Made by a program: the position numbers and the translations under genes. From assembly GCA_023678885.1 (NCBI GenBank), contig CM042994.1, positions 18,881,073-18,945,072 on the forward strand: DNA of 64,000 nucleotides, read 5' to 3'. This DNA comes from Pogostemon cablin. Taxonomy: Eukaryota; Streptophyta; Magnoliopsida; Lamiales; Lamiaceae. Positions within the stretch are counted from its first letter, which is position 1. The number at the start of each line of letters is the position of its first letter. The notes below the pieces were generated by a model that was not told the origin of the DNA, made no database searches, and saw nothing but the letters and a program-made list of their open reading frames with translations. Positions 45,390-58,065 of the stretch are shown here, piece by piece.

Positions 45390-46530
45390 AAGTTTAAATA
45401 TAGATGATGGTGATCGGATCTTATGGTATAATACATATATTCGGATTCCATACACATCTAACGCGGAATTACAGAAAGTATTACTTTTCACTGAAGACAG
45501 GCGAAGAAGTCTGAACAACTGCAGAAACGACCTCTTGATCTTCTTTTGTATTTCTACGCGTCATCTAAATATCGTGTGGGAGATGATCCTCTAGGCGATC
45601 CCAATCCGTAGTCTCCCTCAAAATTTTTCACGTTCTCTCTTATCTGATAAGAAATCTGATTTCTCATCTTAAGATTCAATTTAGGCATGAATTCATGTTC
45701 TGAAACTGTTGGGATGACTTATTTATAGGCTACAATAGGGGTCAGGAGGAGAAATTAAGGTTGGGCCTCCCATTGGACTTAAGTATCCATGTTTAGCCCA
45801 TAGCTTATACTCAAGTCCATTAATAATAATTCAGTCCACTAAAGAATTATTTTTACACTGCCACCCTAATCCCAAATTACGTTATGGGCTCCTTATTATG
45901 AGCTCGTTTAACTCCCCGTGTTTAAGATATACAATTCTCATTAATTAAATGAGTTGCTGACAACTCAATTAATTAATCTCTTTTCCAAAAGTAGTACCAC
46001 TCAACCTTATTATCATGTCAGAACAAATCCACCTGCAGGGTTTACATGATAATCCTTATAATGAGCTTCTCAAGCGGACATCATCAGCCTAATTCATTAA
46101 GACACAGATTCCTTCTACAATCAACAACACACCATAGAGACAGTACCATATCCCAATTCACCGTGCATATTAATTTAATAATTAAATCTCACCCATTGAT
46201 GAATCAAAGAAATAAATACTAAATTTCGTGTCAAGATTATTGTATAGGGATTAAGAGTACGAGCATCCATAATAACTGAGGTCTAGTTTTCTTATATAGT
46301 CATTATAAATCGAATAATCTCACGCGGTCCTACTCAATACACTCAAAGTACATTGGTATAATTTTATAGTCAAAATAAACTAATACCAAATCACACTAAA
46401 ATCATCCCGATAAATTCTCCCCATCTATCTCGGTTGTGAGCATCTGTTTATACTTTGTAAGGAGCTGATAATATGATCTTCCGTGCGACACCACACACCA
46501 TATTACTACAGTATAAGTAAACGGAGCAAA
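45390..46530 (-). repeat. Retroelement LTR-like segment, minus orientation
   Basis: The part from 45830 to 46525 is the inverted partner of 41640-42345 and better preserved. Downstream on the minus strand it continues past a TATAAATA word (about 45720) to a leader-like region ending near 45390. Its arrangement resembles an LTR with promoter; no primer site or target duplication was found, so it may be a solo or truncated LTR. Confidence 0.5.
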
Positions 46531-48340
46531 GCCCCCTTCCTCAGGTGCGTGAATACAACCAAGCCCCCTTCCTAGATACTAACAAAGCAAACTCAAAACC
46601 TCCGGATTACAAGTTTGACTAACAAGGATTCTCTAAAAGTACTACAAAGCTCTATTCAATATCTTGTTGAAAGTTTAATGGCATTATTCCACTAAACAGT
46701 TCAAGCATCTGACTAACGTGTTTATGAAGGAACTACCTTAATTCCTAACAAATAGACATTCAATTCACAAATGCACACTAACTAACATAATAAATCAAGC
46801 ATTATAGCGAATATCATGAATTTACTATGAAGACGTTACGAAGCATGATTTCAGAGTCCCAAGATAAATCAAATAAACCAAAATAATAATCCACATAAAT
46901 TCACAAATTCAATCCAGTTCATCAGATCAACTACTTCTATCCTTCAAACCTTAAAACTGTAAATGAAATTAGCTCATGGGGTTACAAGAAACTCACATGG
47001 TTATCAAATTCATACCAGAAGTCTTGACAAACGAAAAGATTAGAAAGAAATAGAAAAACCCTAGTGTCGGCATTGTTTCGATTTCCTTCTCCATTTCTCC
47101 GATTGTCTTATCTCCCTCTTGAACAACACTTGAATCTCCTTCGGTGTGGATGGATGATGGGTTGGATGTAGATGAAGTGAAAGATTAATGAGGAAAGGTG
47201 TAAAAGGCGTGAGGGGCGATCCTTTTGATGTGTGGAATTAAGAATCTCTTTTTTTCCCTCTCCTTTCAAGCCCTTTTATAGATGTAGGCCTCCAAAATTG
47301 CCTTTTTTTTCTAAGATTTCGTCCCTCACACACCTCCACATAGTAGGGGGTGTAAAAAATACGTATTTTTGGTCCAAAGAGACCCTGGCTCGGCGGCTCA
47401 CTGCCCTCGGCGGCTCACTGCCCATCTCGACTCGAGTTGCTCCAAAGCTGGTTGCGCGACCTCACCGTTTCGCGTACAACTTTCATATCCAAACTTTGAT
47501 TTGAGTGATTTTTACGCCAAAGCGATTCTTTCTTCCTTGAATTTCCAAACATATATCACATGATTAATTTGGACTTCTACACAAACACAGAAAATTATGC
47601 AATGTGGACGTGTGTTTTTCAATATTCCTTTACACTTTTACTCTTTAATCTAACTTTGAACTTTTTGTCCTTTTTCCACCTAAAATACAATAAAATACCT
47701 CAAATGCACATTTTTCTCAAATATATGGATATGTAAGATATGCGAATATATGACAATAATTCTCACGAAAATGAGTTAAATCGGACACTAAAACACGTTG
47801 ATTTTCACTCTCAACAAGAACTACGAGAGAGAACGTCGACGGGTTGCGAAGAGAAAATTGGGTCAGAAAAAATTACAGAAATGACCAGGAGTCCCCTTCC
47901 TCTATCAGCAAATGTTGGTTGATATTTATCGAAATTAGTGGTGTATGTAAAATAATAAAATAAATGAACTAAACAAACATATGTAATTTTTTCAACACTT
48001 GAGCTCAAAGCTTTGTATTCATTAAGTGATTCCATGAAGAAAATTACAGTGATCATAAAAGAGAGTGAAATATGATTTTGTGTAATGAATAAATGAGAGT
48101 GAATAAGGGAATCTGTTTTTGTTAAGAGTAATACAACTATTTATATTGTCTCTAATTAGAGTTTATTTGGGCCTCTCTCACAGCCCAATGGGCTTGTCAT
48201 GAGAGAGACAATGTCTCATTTGTTTTCCATTCTTCAGGCTTCATTTGGTCTTCACACCACACCTGCGCTCCGTTGTTCTCTAAGGAATTGGACTTAGCTT
48301 TACCGCTTTGTTCGACTCTCGAGTCTCAATAAATGTAATA
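46531..48340. other. Repeat-like DNA without an intact gene
   Basis: A short perfect tandem (CGGCGGCTCACTGCC twice) is at about 47390-47424. Open frames at 47232-47504 and 47811-48056 show no family motifs and are probably chance or retroelement leader sequence. The 47070-47270 part is CT-rich. Confidence 0.35.
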
Positions 48341-48761
48341 AATGGTAAGTTTTGCGTAACACCGTCTTACGTAAATTATTGTATATATTTTAAATTAATT
48401 ATCACTTTTGCTATAAAATATTTTTATTTATACTATAAATTGTTCATGAAATAATATTATCACTTTTTATTAATTTAATATCACTTTTCGTTATAACAGT
48501 TAGCACTTTTTACTCATCTTACGTAAATATTAAATATTAATGTGAGACAGTCTCACCCAATTTTTCTGCCATTGGCTTCAAATTCCTTTCTTTGATATTC
48601 TCCATATGTCCTTAAATTTCTTTTCCTCGGTATTGGAGATGCGATATGTTATTAATGATGTTGTATTCATGTGTAACACTATAACAAATTCCACTTTAAG
48701 GTGTTGTACATTTTTTTTTCCTTTTAAATAGGTGGCATGTGAAACCCACACAAATTAATTA
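48341..48761. mobile_element. MITE of the 34155 family, decayed (about 48350-48560)
   Basis: The left end AAGTTTTGCGTAACACCGTC and the right end, inverted, GGGTGAGACTGTCTCACATT frame an AATTATCACTTTTGCTATAA core. The flanks do not give a clear duplication. Confidence 0.55.
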
Positions 48762-48975
48762 CTCACTTCGTCCACTTTCAAGGTATCTATTTTCTATTTT
48801 GGGCGTCCGCCCCTAAGGGTCTCATTTTCTTTTTTATCCACACACACCCACTAATACAACTAAAAAATATGACTCATATCTCCACTAATACAACTAGCAC
48901 TACACATTAAATAATAATACTCCTTAATCTCCGTGCCCAAAAGCAAATGACACCCTTGAATCCGGACGAAGGGAG
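48762..48975. mobile_element. Stowaway MITE
   Basis: TA flanks (48760-48761 and 48976-48977); ends CTCACTTCGTCCACTTTCAA and, inverted, CTCCCTTCGTCCGGATTCAA. Confidence 0.85.
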
Positions 48976-48977
48976 TA

Positions 48978-51960
48978 CTTCTCTATCCATGGACTCATAC
49001 ATCACACTATTACACCTACTCTTTTTACATTAAAATATCATTTCTTTCATTTCAATACGCATTAAAATACTATATTCATTAATCCCGTGCAAAAAAGCAA
49101 ACGTAACTACGGATAGAAGTATTAAATAGTCATCTTGTAAGTTCAAACTCGTACATAAATATTTTATTTAATACTAAGCCAAATTACTCTAAAATAATAA
49201 TAAGAGGAGAGTACATAAACTCTTCTTGGTTATAAGACTATTTCATGTAAAAAATTGCTTTGCAATTGAAAACCATTCTATATAACATGAACAGGATCTC
49301 TCCCACTGTCTTTCTTTGATCTTTCCTATATCCAGGGGTGCTCTTAGTTAGATATCTTTACTAGTAGTATAATAACATTTCTATCGTGTGCTGTAAAAAT
49401 AAATAAATAAATATTATTACTGGAGCAATGCCTGCATGACATTATATTTTAGATGTTTTAATTAGATATTCATTTTTATTTATATTACAAATTATTCATA
49501 AAATAATTTATTACACTATTATTTCTTTTCATTATTTGGATATCATTTTTTATTAAAATATTATCACTTTTTATCTATTTTGCGAAACTTATTTTATGAG
49601 ATGATCACATACAAATATTTGTCTTATTACTGTCAAATAAGAAAAATAAATGAATCAAGACAGACTTCTCTTGTGCACCCACATTCAAAATTATACGCTA
49701 ATGAAAAAATATATATACACTATAAATTAAAATTTGAACACTTTGTTAGCGATTTTTTAGAGAAATTTATGTTAATTTTTTAATAGAAAACTGAATATAT
49801 ATATATATATATATATAAATTGAATTATACATTATTAACACAATAAATATATACCGTTAAATAAAAATATCAATAAATATGGGCGTACTGCAAGATATCA
49901 ACTAAAATAAAAATGCTATAATTATAAGTTACTTCGAAGATTTACTAAAACAATGCAACTTTTTTTTTTTTAATTTCTTCTTTAAATGTATGTTCTCTTA
50001 ATTTTGTCAGGTGTATTCTCATTTTAAAGCAAGAAGTCGAGAATATTTGTTTTATCTTTTTTGCGTTGTATTTATCGAACACTGAATCTTAATACTATGT
50101 CATTGGGATTTTTTCGTAATTTTCTGTTCTGACAAAAACATAATTACAATATTCATTTTAGATAAATTCTTCTATGATCATGATGAATTGTAAAATGATA
50201 CTCAACTTAGTCATCATATTTTAATAAGAGATGCTATTGCAAAATTGGTGCAACTATTGGGAAATATTATGAGTATGCAATTTGTATATGGTCTTATCTT
50301 TATCTTTATTGGTCGACCTGTCTCACGCCTATCTCACAAATAATCTGTCTCATAAGAAAGTATCTCGAAACTCTTCATAATATCAAGGGTTAATCTTTAA
50401 AAAAACATAAGGTACAACTTATCTTGTCTAATTCCAATTTTAATCCTTTTTAAATTTGAATACTCATCAATTCTAAGTTTTTTTTTTAAACTAACTTTGA
50501 TCATTCACTGAAAAATAAAAAAGATGCTAAATATTGTCAGAAAAATTTAAGGTTTAATTTTAGTTCTTTAACTATTTATTTTATAAATTTTAGTCGTTTT
50601 TTTATTAAAATTTTGTTTTACATTCCTTAAAATATATTTAAATATTTTAAATACATTATTAATTCTAATAATTATTTTATATTTTTAAAATATTTAAAAT
50701 ATTATTTGAAAACTTAAATTTTTTTTAAAAATAAAATAAAATAAATTACATTTTTTAAAATCATAAAATTTATTTAAAACATCTATGTTTATTTTATTAT
50801 TAGATATCAAGAATTTTGAAATATTTATTATATATTTTTACAATTAAAAAAATTAATTTAGTAAATATTATAAATTTAAAAAAATTAAGATAAAAGGGCA
50901 GCTATCAACTTTTCACGGCTAATGAAGATGTAAACAAAAGAAGCAATTCATGAATTATTCAAGTTTCGATTCGATAAAATATTTATTTGAATTTGTTTGT
51001 TAAGCTCACTAATTGAGTTGAGCCAAACCTAAATATGAAGTATGAAAAAATTATTAAGCCGAACTAGTGTTTATGAGTATTTGATTTGAAAGCTCACGAA
51101 CCAATTTACAAACATGTTAATTAAAAGATTTGCATGCATTAAGGTTTAAAATCATATTTAGACAAACTCGAATTTAAGCTTGGACTTAACTTATTATTAT
51201 CGAACTTTTATTGAGTCAAACTCAAACTATTCTAAACTCATTATTTTTCAAAGGAGCAGAACTCAAATTAAAAGGGGAAATTTAAATTCGAAGCTAAGGT
51301 ATCGAACCGTTGGATCATGCGGACAAGATAAATAAATTAAAATAAAGTGGCCTCATCATTTATTTCCTAATAAACTATAGTATGCATTAAATCTATCTTG
51401 TTTCTAAGAAGTGCTGTCATTAATAAACAATAATCATAGCATGCATAATATAAGTTAACGTTTGAGGCAAAATCTTGCGTGGATCTGTCATGCGTATCTA
51501 GATCCATACGTCACGTCCGATTTTATCAGAATATTATATCCTTGTAAATTAAATGTTATCTTTTTTTTAGTATAAAAGAATGTACTCTTAATTTTTTTCA
51601 AAAATAAAATAAAATAATTTACTTAGCCAAACATTAATATTCTTATATTCAACCAATTTTTTTAATATAAAAATTATATCCTTATATATTAAAATAAACA
51701 CTGTTAAGAATAATACATATAACATCCTTAACACTTTATGCATTAATGCACAACATACCAACCTTATATTTAATTAACATAATAGAAACCTATACGTATT
51801 AATTAATAATAATAACGGTCAATAAAGTCGCTCTAATTTTTCTCAAATAATGGCTGAAAATTTATTATATGTTTTAATTCCATAACTTAGATGGTGCTCC
51901 ATTATCTATGTACCAACTAAGCAAATTGGAGTATATAATATTCACAAACAAAGCATATCT
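48978..51960. other. AT-rich non-coding DNA upstream of the second SAUR gene
   Basis: No gene. A MITE remnant of the 34155 family is at about 49440-49600, a short TA tract at 49797-49816, and a decayed repeat with AAACTCGAATTTAAGCTTG words at 50930-51260. Confidence 0.45.
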
Positions 51961-51967
51961 TTAACCC

Positions 51968-52042
51968 TATAAATATTCAACAAAATCAAAGATCAAATCA
52001 AGAAATTCAGACAAGAACATTAACTGATTTCTTCAAATAGAG
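51968..52042 (+). promoter_or_regulatory. TATA box and leader of the second SAUR gene
   Basis: TATAAATA at 51968-51975 is 68-75 bp upstream of the ATG, leaving a leader of about 40 bases if transcription starts ~30 bp downstream. No TGTCTC auxin-response box was seen nearby. Confidence 0.65.
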
Positions 52043-52285
52043 ATGATGAAGAAGGGGTGGGTGGCAGTGAGAGTGGGATTAGCAAATAATCATGGAGATC
52101 AAAGTGATGCAGGATTTCAAAGATTTTGTATACCCATTTCTCACCTTTATAATCCCCTTTTTCAAAAGCTTCTTGATCATGCTTCAGAAATCTATGGCTT
52201 TCAATCAAAAGGTCCATTGATGCTTCCATGCTCCGTTGAGGATTTTCTTCATCTCCGATGGGAGATAGAAAACGCATATTGTTGA
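52043..52285 (+). CDS. SAUR32-like protein, short form
   Basis: An intronless gene of 80 residues. The SAUR domain is complete: MMKKGWVAVRVGLANN, then GFQRFCIPISHLYNPLFQKL, LLDHASEIYGF, GPLMLPCSVEDFLHLRWEIE, and it ends NAYC. It aligns over its whole length with the 35468-35788 protein but lacks the His-rich SLSFHSC tail, and it has a GDQS insertion after residue 15. Two ATGs (52043 and 52046) are adjacent; either gives the same protein less one Met. The role is as for other SAURs: auxin-linked growth control through PP2C-D phosphatases, by family knowledge. The frame is clean and the promoter plausible, so it is probably functional. An older tandem duplication of the other SAUR gene, later separated by transposons, is inferred. 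Confidence 0.88.
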   Translation: MMKKGWVAVRVGLANNHGDQSDAGFQRFCIPISHLYNPLFQKLLDHASEIYGFQSKGPLMLPCSVEDFLHLRWEIENAYC

Positions 52286-52766
52286 TGTATGCATACATGG
52301 TTTGGAAAAATGCATTTTTGGTCCCGTATAAAACGTAAAAAATAAAAATGGATCTCATAATTTTAAGTTGGTCTCATATGTTGCATTTTTTTTTCAAAAC
52401 CATTTGTAAAAAGAAAAAAATTGCAACTTTTAGGAAAAAAAAAATCTAACAAGTGGGACAATAAAGCAACATGTGGGAACCAAATTGAAATTATTTGATT
52501 TTTTTTAATGAACACCGTTACACTTTGGATCAAAAATGCATTTTTCTCGAATTGTAATCTTTATAATTATTCTTGGAGGTGCATGATTTTGGATATTCTA
52601 TGTATTTGATTCATTGCACGTTTTGGTTCCTTTATCAAATAATAAAACAAAATAATTAACTGTCTTTTAAATTACATCTTCTCTTGATCCATCATTAAAG
52701 ATGTTCTTGTTATATGAGAGGTTTAATAAAATTAATGAAAGTTTACATTGGTGAATTTATTTGTTA
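52286..52766. other. 3' region of the second SAUR gene
   Basis: AT-rich, no gene. The C-terminal tail coding seen in the longer SAUR is not recognisable here. Confidence 0.4.
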
Positions 52767-53288
52767 CTCCCTCTATATGTTCCAGAGATATTGATACATT
52801 CTTTTTAACACGAAGATTAAGAAGTATAATAATTTAATGTTTAGTAAGTTGAATATATAATATTTTAAGGGAGACAAGCCCAAATAACCAATTTTAAATG
52901 TTGGAAATCCGATGAAATACCCCCACCTTGTCAGAATACTTTTCGGAGTTCCGACACTGTCGGATTCAGTGTCGGAACTCCGACATAGTATATCGACATG
53001 GTGGGGGTATTTTGGTCCAAAAATGGACAATTGGGTATGGATATTATATAAATTATTTGATGGGTGACAATGATTTTTTGTCTTTTCATTTTGGATATTT
53101 TTTACAATTGCCACATATTTTAATGTGTAATGAGTAGTTATATTGGTGGTTTGTGTGGTGTGTGTGGGCCCATATGAATAAATTAATTATTTTTATGTGG
53201 GTTGTCTTATATATTTAAAAAGGAAATATGTCTATTTTTGTGGGGGGAAAAAGTGAATCAATATATTTGGGAGTTGGGAGGGGGAGGG
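52767..53288. mobile_element. Stowaway MITE split by a hairpin element
   Basis: TA flanks (52765-52766 and 53289-53290); left end CTCCCTCTATATG, right end inverted CCCTCCCCCTCCC. Its usual inner phrases (ATTAAGAAGTATAATAATTT and TTTTAATGTGTAATGAGTAG) lie on either side of about 180 bp of foreign hairpin sequence. Confidence 0.7.
52873..53035. mobile_element. Small hairpin (fold-back) element
   Basis: Perfect 16-bp arms CGGAGTTCCGACACTG (52944-52959) and CAGTGTCGGAACTCCG (52967-52982) enclose a 7-base loop. An outer pair AAATACCCCCACC / GGTGGGGGTATTT and a looser terminal pair extend the stem. It is less AT-rich than its surroundings and non-coding. No target duplication was found. Confidence 0.7.
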
Positions 53289-54072
53289 TATTATTTTTTT
53301 CTAAGATGAATTTGAAAGAATTTGTACTTAAAGGCTAGATTGGTATGATTGAATGTAATAACAGGAGAATAGAATGAACTCATGAATGGAATAGTAATGA
53401 GAATGGAATAAGTAAAATTTATTTTTATCATGATTGGTATGACTCATTAATAACTCAAATAATAGAATTTGTATTTTTTAATTAATTTCAATCTCATTAA
53501 TAGTATTTTTATAATATTACACATAACATTTAATTTATATAAAATATTAAATTAATTAAAATTTTAATGAAGATTATTTATATTTTAGTAATTATAGAAA
53601 AATATTAAATTAAAAAAATAAAATATTTAATATTTTTAAAGTATAAATAAAATTTAAAATACAAATAAAAAATTTATATATATTAAAAATATTAAACTAT
53701 GTATAAAAAATTATATTTATATTTATATTACATGTATATATTCAATTTAATTAATAATATTAATTTTTATATATAATTTAATAATTTTTATTTTGAATAA
53801 ATATTAAAATAATTATATAAATTTATATTTAAAAATTTTTAGAATTTTATTTAATTTTATATTTTTTACCGAGTTGAGTATATAAAAATATTTAGTTTTT
53901 TTTGTTAGATTTTAAATGATTTAATATTTTATTTTTTATTAAATAATTTAATATAAATATTTTTAATAAATATTACATGTTAAGTAGAAAATTAATAACA
54001 TATTTATAAATTTCATAATTATATAAATAGTTAATTAAATTAGTATTATTTATAATTATAATTATATATATA

Positions 54073-55954
54073 CTAGAAGGTGCCCGCGTGCGACGCTGAT
54101 TATCTTGTTTATTATATATTTATTGTTTTGAAATTTATATTTTTAAATAAAAATCAATCATAGATCTGGAACAATTAAAATATAATTTTTTATTTGATCA
54201 AGAAAAAAAATGACTTAAGATATATAAATTCATTAGATTGAAAAATATGCATTCTCTATTCATTTTATATTAATATATTACAAGTGATTTTCACGTGTCA
54301 TTTATCTATTTAAGTCTAGTTTTCATCTATGGTATGGTATTTCTAAAATTTATTATTTCATTCCATACACATAATAAAATAAAATTTTTAATAATTGATA
54401 TATTCAATTCAAAACTACCCATATTAATTAAATAAAATAAATTACATGTATACAAACTCTTATTAAAAAATTAATAGTATATTTAAAAAAGTGAAATGAT
54501 ATCCAATTAATTATTTAAATCAAAATTTGAAAAATCACTCTATACACCACGTTAAAGGTCTTATTTGTTAATTTTCATTCACCGTCAAGATAAAGTATCT
54601 TCAATCTTGTCTTACTTTTTACTCTGAAACTACTACGAACAAATGTCTATGTTTAAAAACATTTCTCTAATACACAACACATGATAGAGATTGTCTTTGA
54701 CTTCTATTAATAGTCATTGCATAGAAAACCTTAATAGGAAATTGTTTTCTCTAGAATTTAAATGGAATAAATTCATCAGACAAACTGAATATCATTCTAG
54801 ATATGAAGTCTAAATCTCCAATATTTTTTCCAACAATATTTTAGCTCTCAATAACATGATTTTTCATTCTTGTATGCATTAGAAAAATGAAAATTTTAAT
54901 GATCATAATTATAATTATAAAATATCATACTCTTCATCTTCAAGTTCAATAGCAATCCTCTCTATTGGATTGTCTTTGACATCAACATTTATCATCTTTT
55001 CAATTAGGTGTCAATTTCTATTATATCTAAATACCATATTTTAAAAAAAATGTTGGATATTTTTAAATAATTTATTTAATAGATATAATATATTTAATTT
55101 ATTTATTAAATAAATATATATGTACATATAATAAAAATAGTGAATTATTCAATAAAAATCATGTTTAGATATATAATAAAAATAGTGACATACCTGTCAA
55201 ATCTAAACACCATTGATTTTTTTTATTTTATATAATCCATTACAATCACGAATTACGCGCTCAATTTGAAAATAGATAAATTCTTTATAAATGCATTCAA
55301 ATTTATTAAACAATATCTTAACAATAAGTAAATAAAAGGAACAAAAATGATTTGTGGAACAAAAAATAATTTATATCTACATTATATTTAAGAAAAGTAT
55401 GATTGAGCTTTCTTTTATGCGGTCTGTTTAGCTATTTTTAATTGAATTCTTGTCATTGCTTTCACATCTTTATTAACTTTTTGTCGTACTCTATTTTTCT
55501 TTATTCTTTTAATATTATGATAACTATTAGCCAAATTAAGAGAAATCATGAAATATTAAAAATACTAAACTTGCCACTTTACACTTTGAAAAATCTAAAT
55601 TAAAAAATATGGTTTGCTTTAATATATAAGAAGATTAGACTAATGTTAACTTTTTTATATGCCCATATATTATTATTTTCTTTAATTAAAATTTCTGCTC
55701 AATCCACTTTAAAATTATTCAATCAAGCCCACTTTAAAATTATTATCATTCAAAAGTATACACAAATAAAGAATTTCAAGTAAATGTGCTCAATGAGTTT
55801 CGATCTTGCAACCTCTTCAAAATTGTTTAACCAATCATACTAAGCCACCTTACAAATTTATAAAATTCATAAATAATAAACACATCATAATCTGACGCCT
55901 CACATTTCAAAATTTTAATTAGGGAAATATATTTTGTTTTAATATATAAGAAGA
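54073..55954 (-). mobile_element. Small degenerate Helitron (~1.9 kb)
   Basis: On the minus strand the 3' end is GCGTCGCACGCGGGCACCTT followed by CTAG and then T, with a GC-rich hairpin; this is a textbook Helitron end (54073-54095). The 5' end is TCTTCTTATATATTAAAACA at 55954, with T following on the plus strand. A near-identical second 5' end (TCTTCTTATATATTAAAGCA) lies at 55634. Remnants of the helicase are near the 3' end. Confidence 0.75.
54550..54810 (-). pseudogene. PIF1-like helicase C-terminal remnant
   Basis: The minus strand reads PFKF, stop, RKQFPIKVFYAMTIN then RSQRQSLS, the same motif-V region as 4099-4488, followed after a frame change by LFVVVS and KSKTRLKIL (motif VI region). 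Stops and frameshifts are frequent. It is much more decayed than the copy in the large Helitron. Confidence 0.75.
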
Positions 55955-55964
55955 TATTTATGTG

Positions 55965-56003
55965 TGGGGTGGGGTGGGGTGGGGTGGGGTGGGGTGGGGT
56001 GGG
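55965..56003 (+). repeat. (GGGGT)n minisatellite
   Basis: Eight consecutive GGGGT-type units, the only strongly G-rich tract in the window, ten bases outside the small Helitron's 5' end. It could form a G-quadruplex. Confidence 0.95.
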
Positions 56004-56169
56004 TGGGGATTAGGAAATGGAATTGGCAATACCATGTGGATGGGAGAAATGTTCATTCTCATAAATAAGGAAATACGCATTCCTTTGAAATGAGGATTTC
56101 AATTAATAAAAATATAGGAATGAAAATTTCATTCACATCTCATTCCATTATACCAATCGTGAAGCGTAA

Positions 56170-56437
56170 TATTTTAAAGTTATAAGATCAAAAGTTATTT
56201 GTTTTTAAATAAAAAAATGCATACATACATTTGTAGGGGTTTGAGCAGTGAAGGATTAGGTAGAGCTAGTTTGGACATATTTTAGTTGTGTCAGCTTAAA
56301 TTTGACAGGATTGGGTCCAATTCAAATTATATTTATACCAATCATCAAGTAATTTTTGCTACAAATTTTTGCAATTCGACCAACTTTCTTTTGTACCAAT
56401 TGAGTCTTTTTACTCTTTTTTTTTAATTTAATGTGCA
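56170..56437. other. Non-coding spacer
   Basis: No gene or recognisable repeat ends. Confidence 0.4.
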
Positions 56438-56445
56438 GACCGTAC

Positions 56446-56871
56446 TAGGGGATGATAATTCTCTATACGACAGGATAGTACGATATAATAATTGCATGTT
56501 AGTATTTAGTTTGGATTCGTATCGTTATTATGTCAATCCGAGAAGGACATGAAAATTTCGTGTCAGATTCGTGTTAACCTCTTAAACACGATTAAATTAA
56601 CAGATGACTCATTAACCAGTTGACAACATTAACCTATTAACAAATCAATGTAAATATAAAATTTGGTAAATATATAAAATAAAAATACTCATTTATAATT
56701 TTAAAATATATTTCTTTAAAAAATATAATTTTTTTTATTTTTTTATTTTTTTATCGTGTTGTTATCTTGTCAATCCAATATTTTCATGTTGGTGTCGTGT
56801 CAGAGCGGATCCTTATCATGTCGTGTGTGTTGACCCAAAACCCGACCTAATAGCACGAATTGTCATCCCTA
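56446..56871. mobile_element. hAT-type MITE, 426 bp
   Basis: Ends TAGGGGATGATAATTC and, inverted, TAGGGATGACAATTCG. The flanks GACCGTAC (56438-56445) and GACAGTAC (56872-56879) form an 8-bp duplication with one change. No coding. Confidence 0.88.
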
Positions 56872-56879
56872 GACAGTAC

Positions 56880-57892
56880 ATCTCACTAATAAAATAGTAG
56901 TGGAATTTATTAACGGAATTCAATTCGTTGATGTCAATGATTTATAAAAATTTACTAACATCTCACCAACAAATTGCTTACAAAAATTTTATTTTTCTTA
57001 TAACAACGGAATATCAATGGATTTATTATATTTTTACCAAAGCAATTACAATTGCTATTTACTAATGAATTACTAAGGGAATCATTATTTAAACTGCTAA
57101 TAGAATTATATATGAGCAATGTATTACGAATAGAATTATTTATCAATGGAATTGAATTTCCGTTGCTAAAATTTTATCAATCATCACTTTATTAATGAAA
57201 ACTTATCAATCTATTTCGTGTTAAATCAATTTATCATTGGTAAATCAATTTACCAATGAAATTAAAATTTTTATCAATACAATATTCATAGAAAAATTAA
57301 TTTTTTTTCAAGGGTCTGACCTCTCAATTTATTTAGTCTCCTTAACATTTGAGCCTTTTATTTTTCACTAACACTCTTATAAACCCGATTATATAGCTTA
57401 GTATGTAAATTTGGATCTTTTCTTACTCTAAACCTATGGTACCCCTCTCAATCCTATATACCTTATGTATTGCTAGGAGTTTAAATTAAAGGGGGATTAC
57501 AGGGCTTACATAAACCCGATTCACAGGAGACTAACTTTTTATTTTTAACACCACCGCCTCGACAATAGCAGAAAAATAATAATAATAATAATAATAAAAT
57601 AAATAAATGAATAATATATACAAATGAGCCGAAAATAAAAATAGGGAAAAAGGATGGGGATGGGATCATTAAATAAGTTGATATATATGCTGGCGCGCTA
57701 AAATCTATAGTCAAAATGTAGTTCATGTAATAATAAATGAAAAGCTGATGAGATAGCAACCTCTCTTCTTAATATTTATGAACATATCTGCATGTATGCG
57801 TTGTAGTATGTACCTTCTTACAGCTTTAACAACACCTCCTAATATTACCCCTAAATCCTATTCATTATTAACTTTAAAATTAAACTGACAAA
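56880..57892. other. Non-coding AT-rich DNA
   Basis: The part 56890-57290 repeats words such as AATTTACCAATGAAATT, possibly a decayed transposon arm. An (AAT)n tract is at 57570-57596. No gene. Confidence 0.4.
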
Positions 57893-58065
57893 ACACTTGT
57901 GTGAGATCGTCTCCTAAAATGACTTCTGTTAGACGAATAAAAATAGATAATTTTTATAATAAAAGTGATACTCAGTTAATGCAAAGTGATAACATTGTTG
58001 TAAACTATCTCATGTACAATTTATAATATAAATAAAAAATGATAACATTTTAAAAGAAAATGATA

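Larger units (their letters stand above)
53332..56166. mobile_element. PIF/Harbinger-type MITE split by a Helitron
   Basis: TAA flanks (53329-53331 and 56167-56169). The ends AGGCTAGATTGGTATGATTG and, inverted, CGCTTCACGATTGGTATAAT share ATTGGTAT. Both arms are rich in GGAATGAGAATGGAAT-like words typical of Tourist-type MITEs. The Helitron at 54073-55954 lies inside, so without it this MITE is about 950 bp of AT-rich non-coding DNA. Confidence 0.65.

Noticed and set aside
47232..47504. 90-codon plus-strand frame in a less AT-rich area
   Set aside because: No domain motif and a tandem repeat inside; probably retroelement leader.
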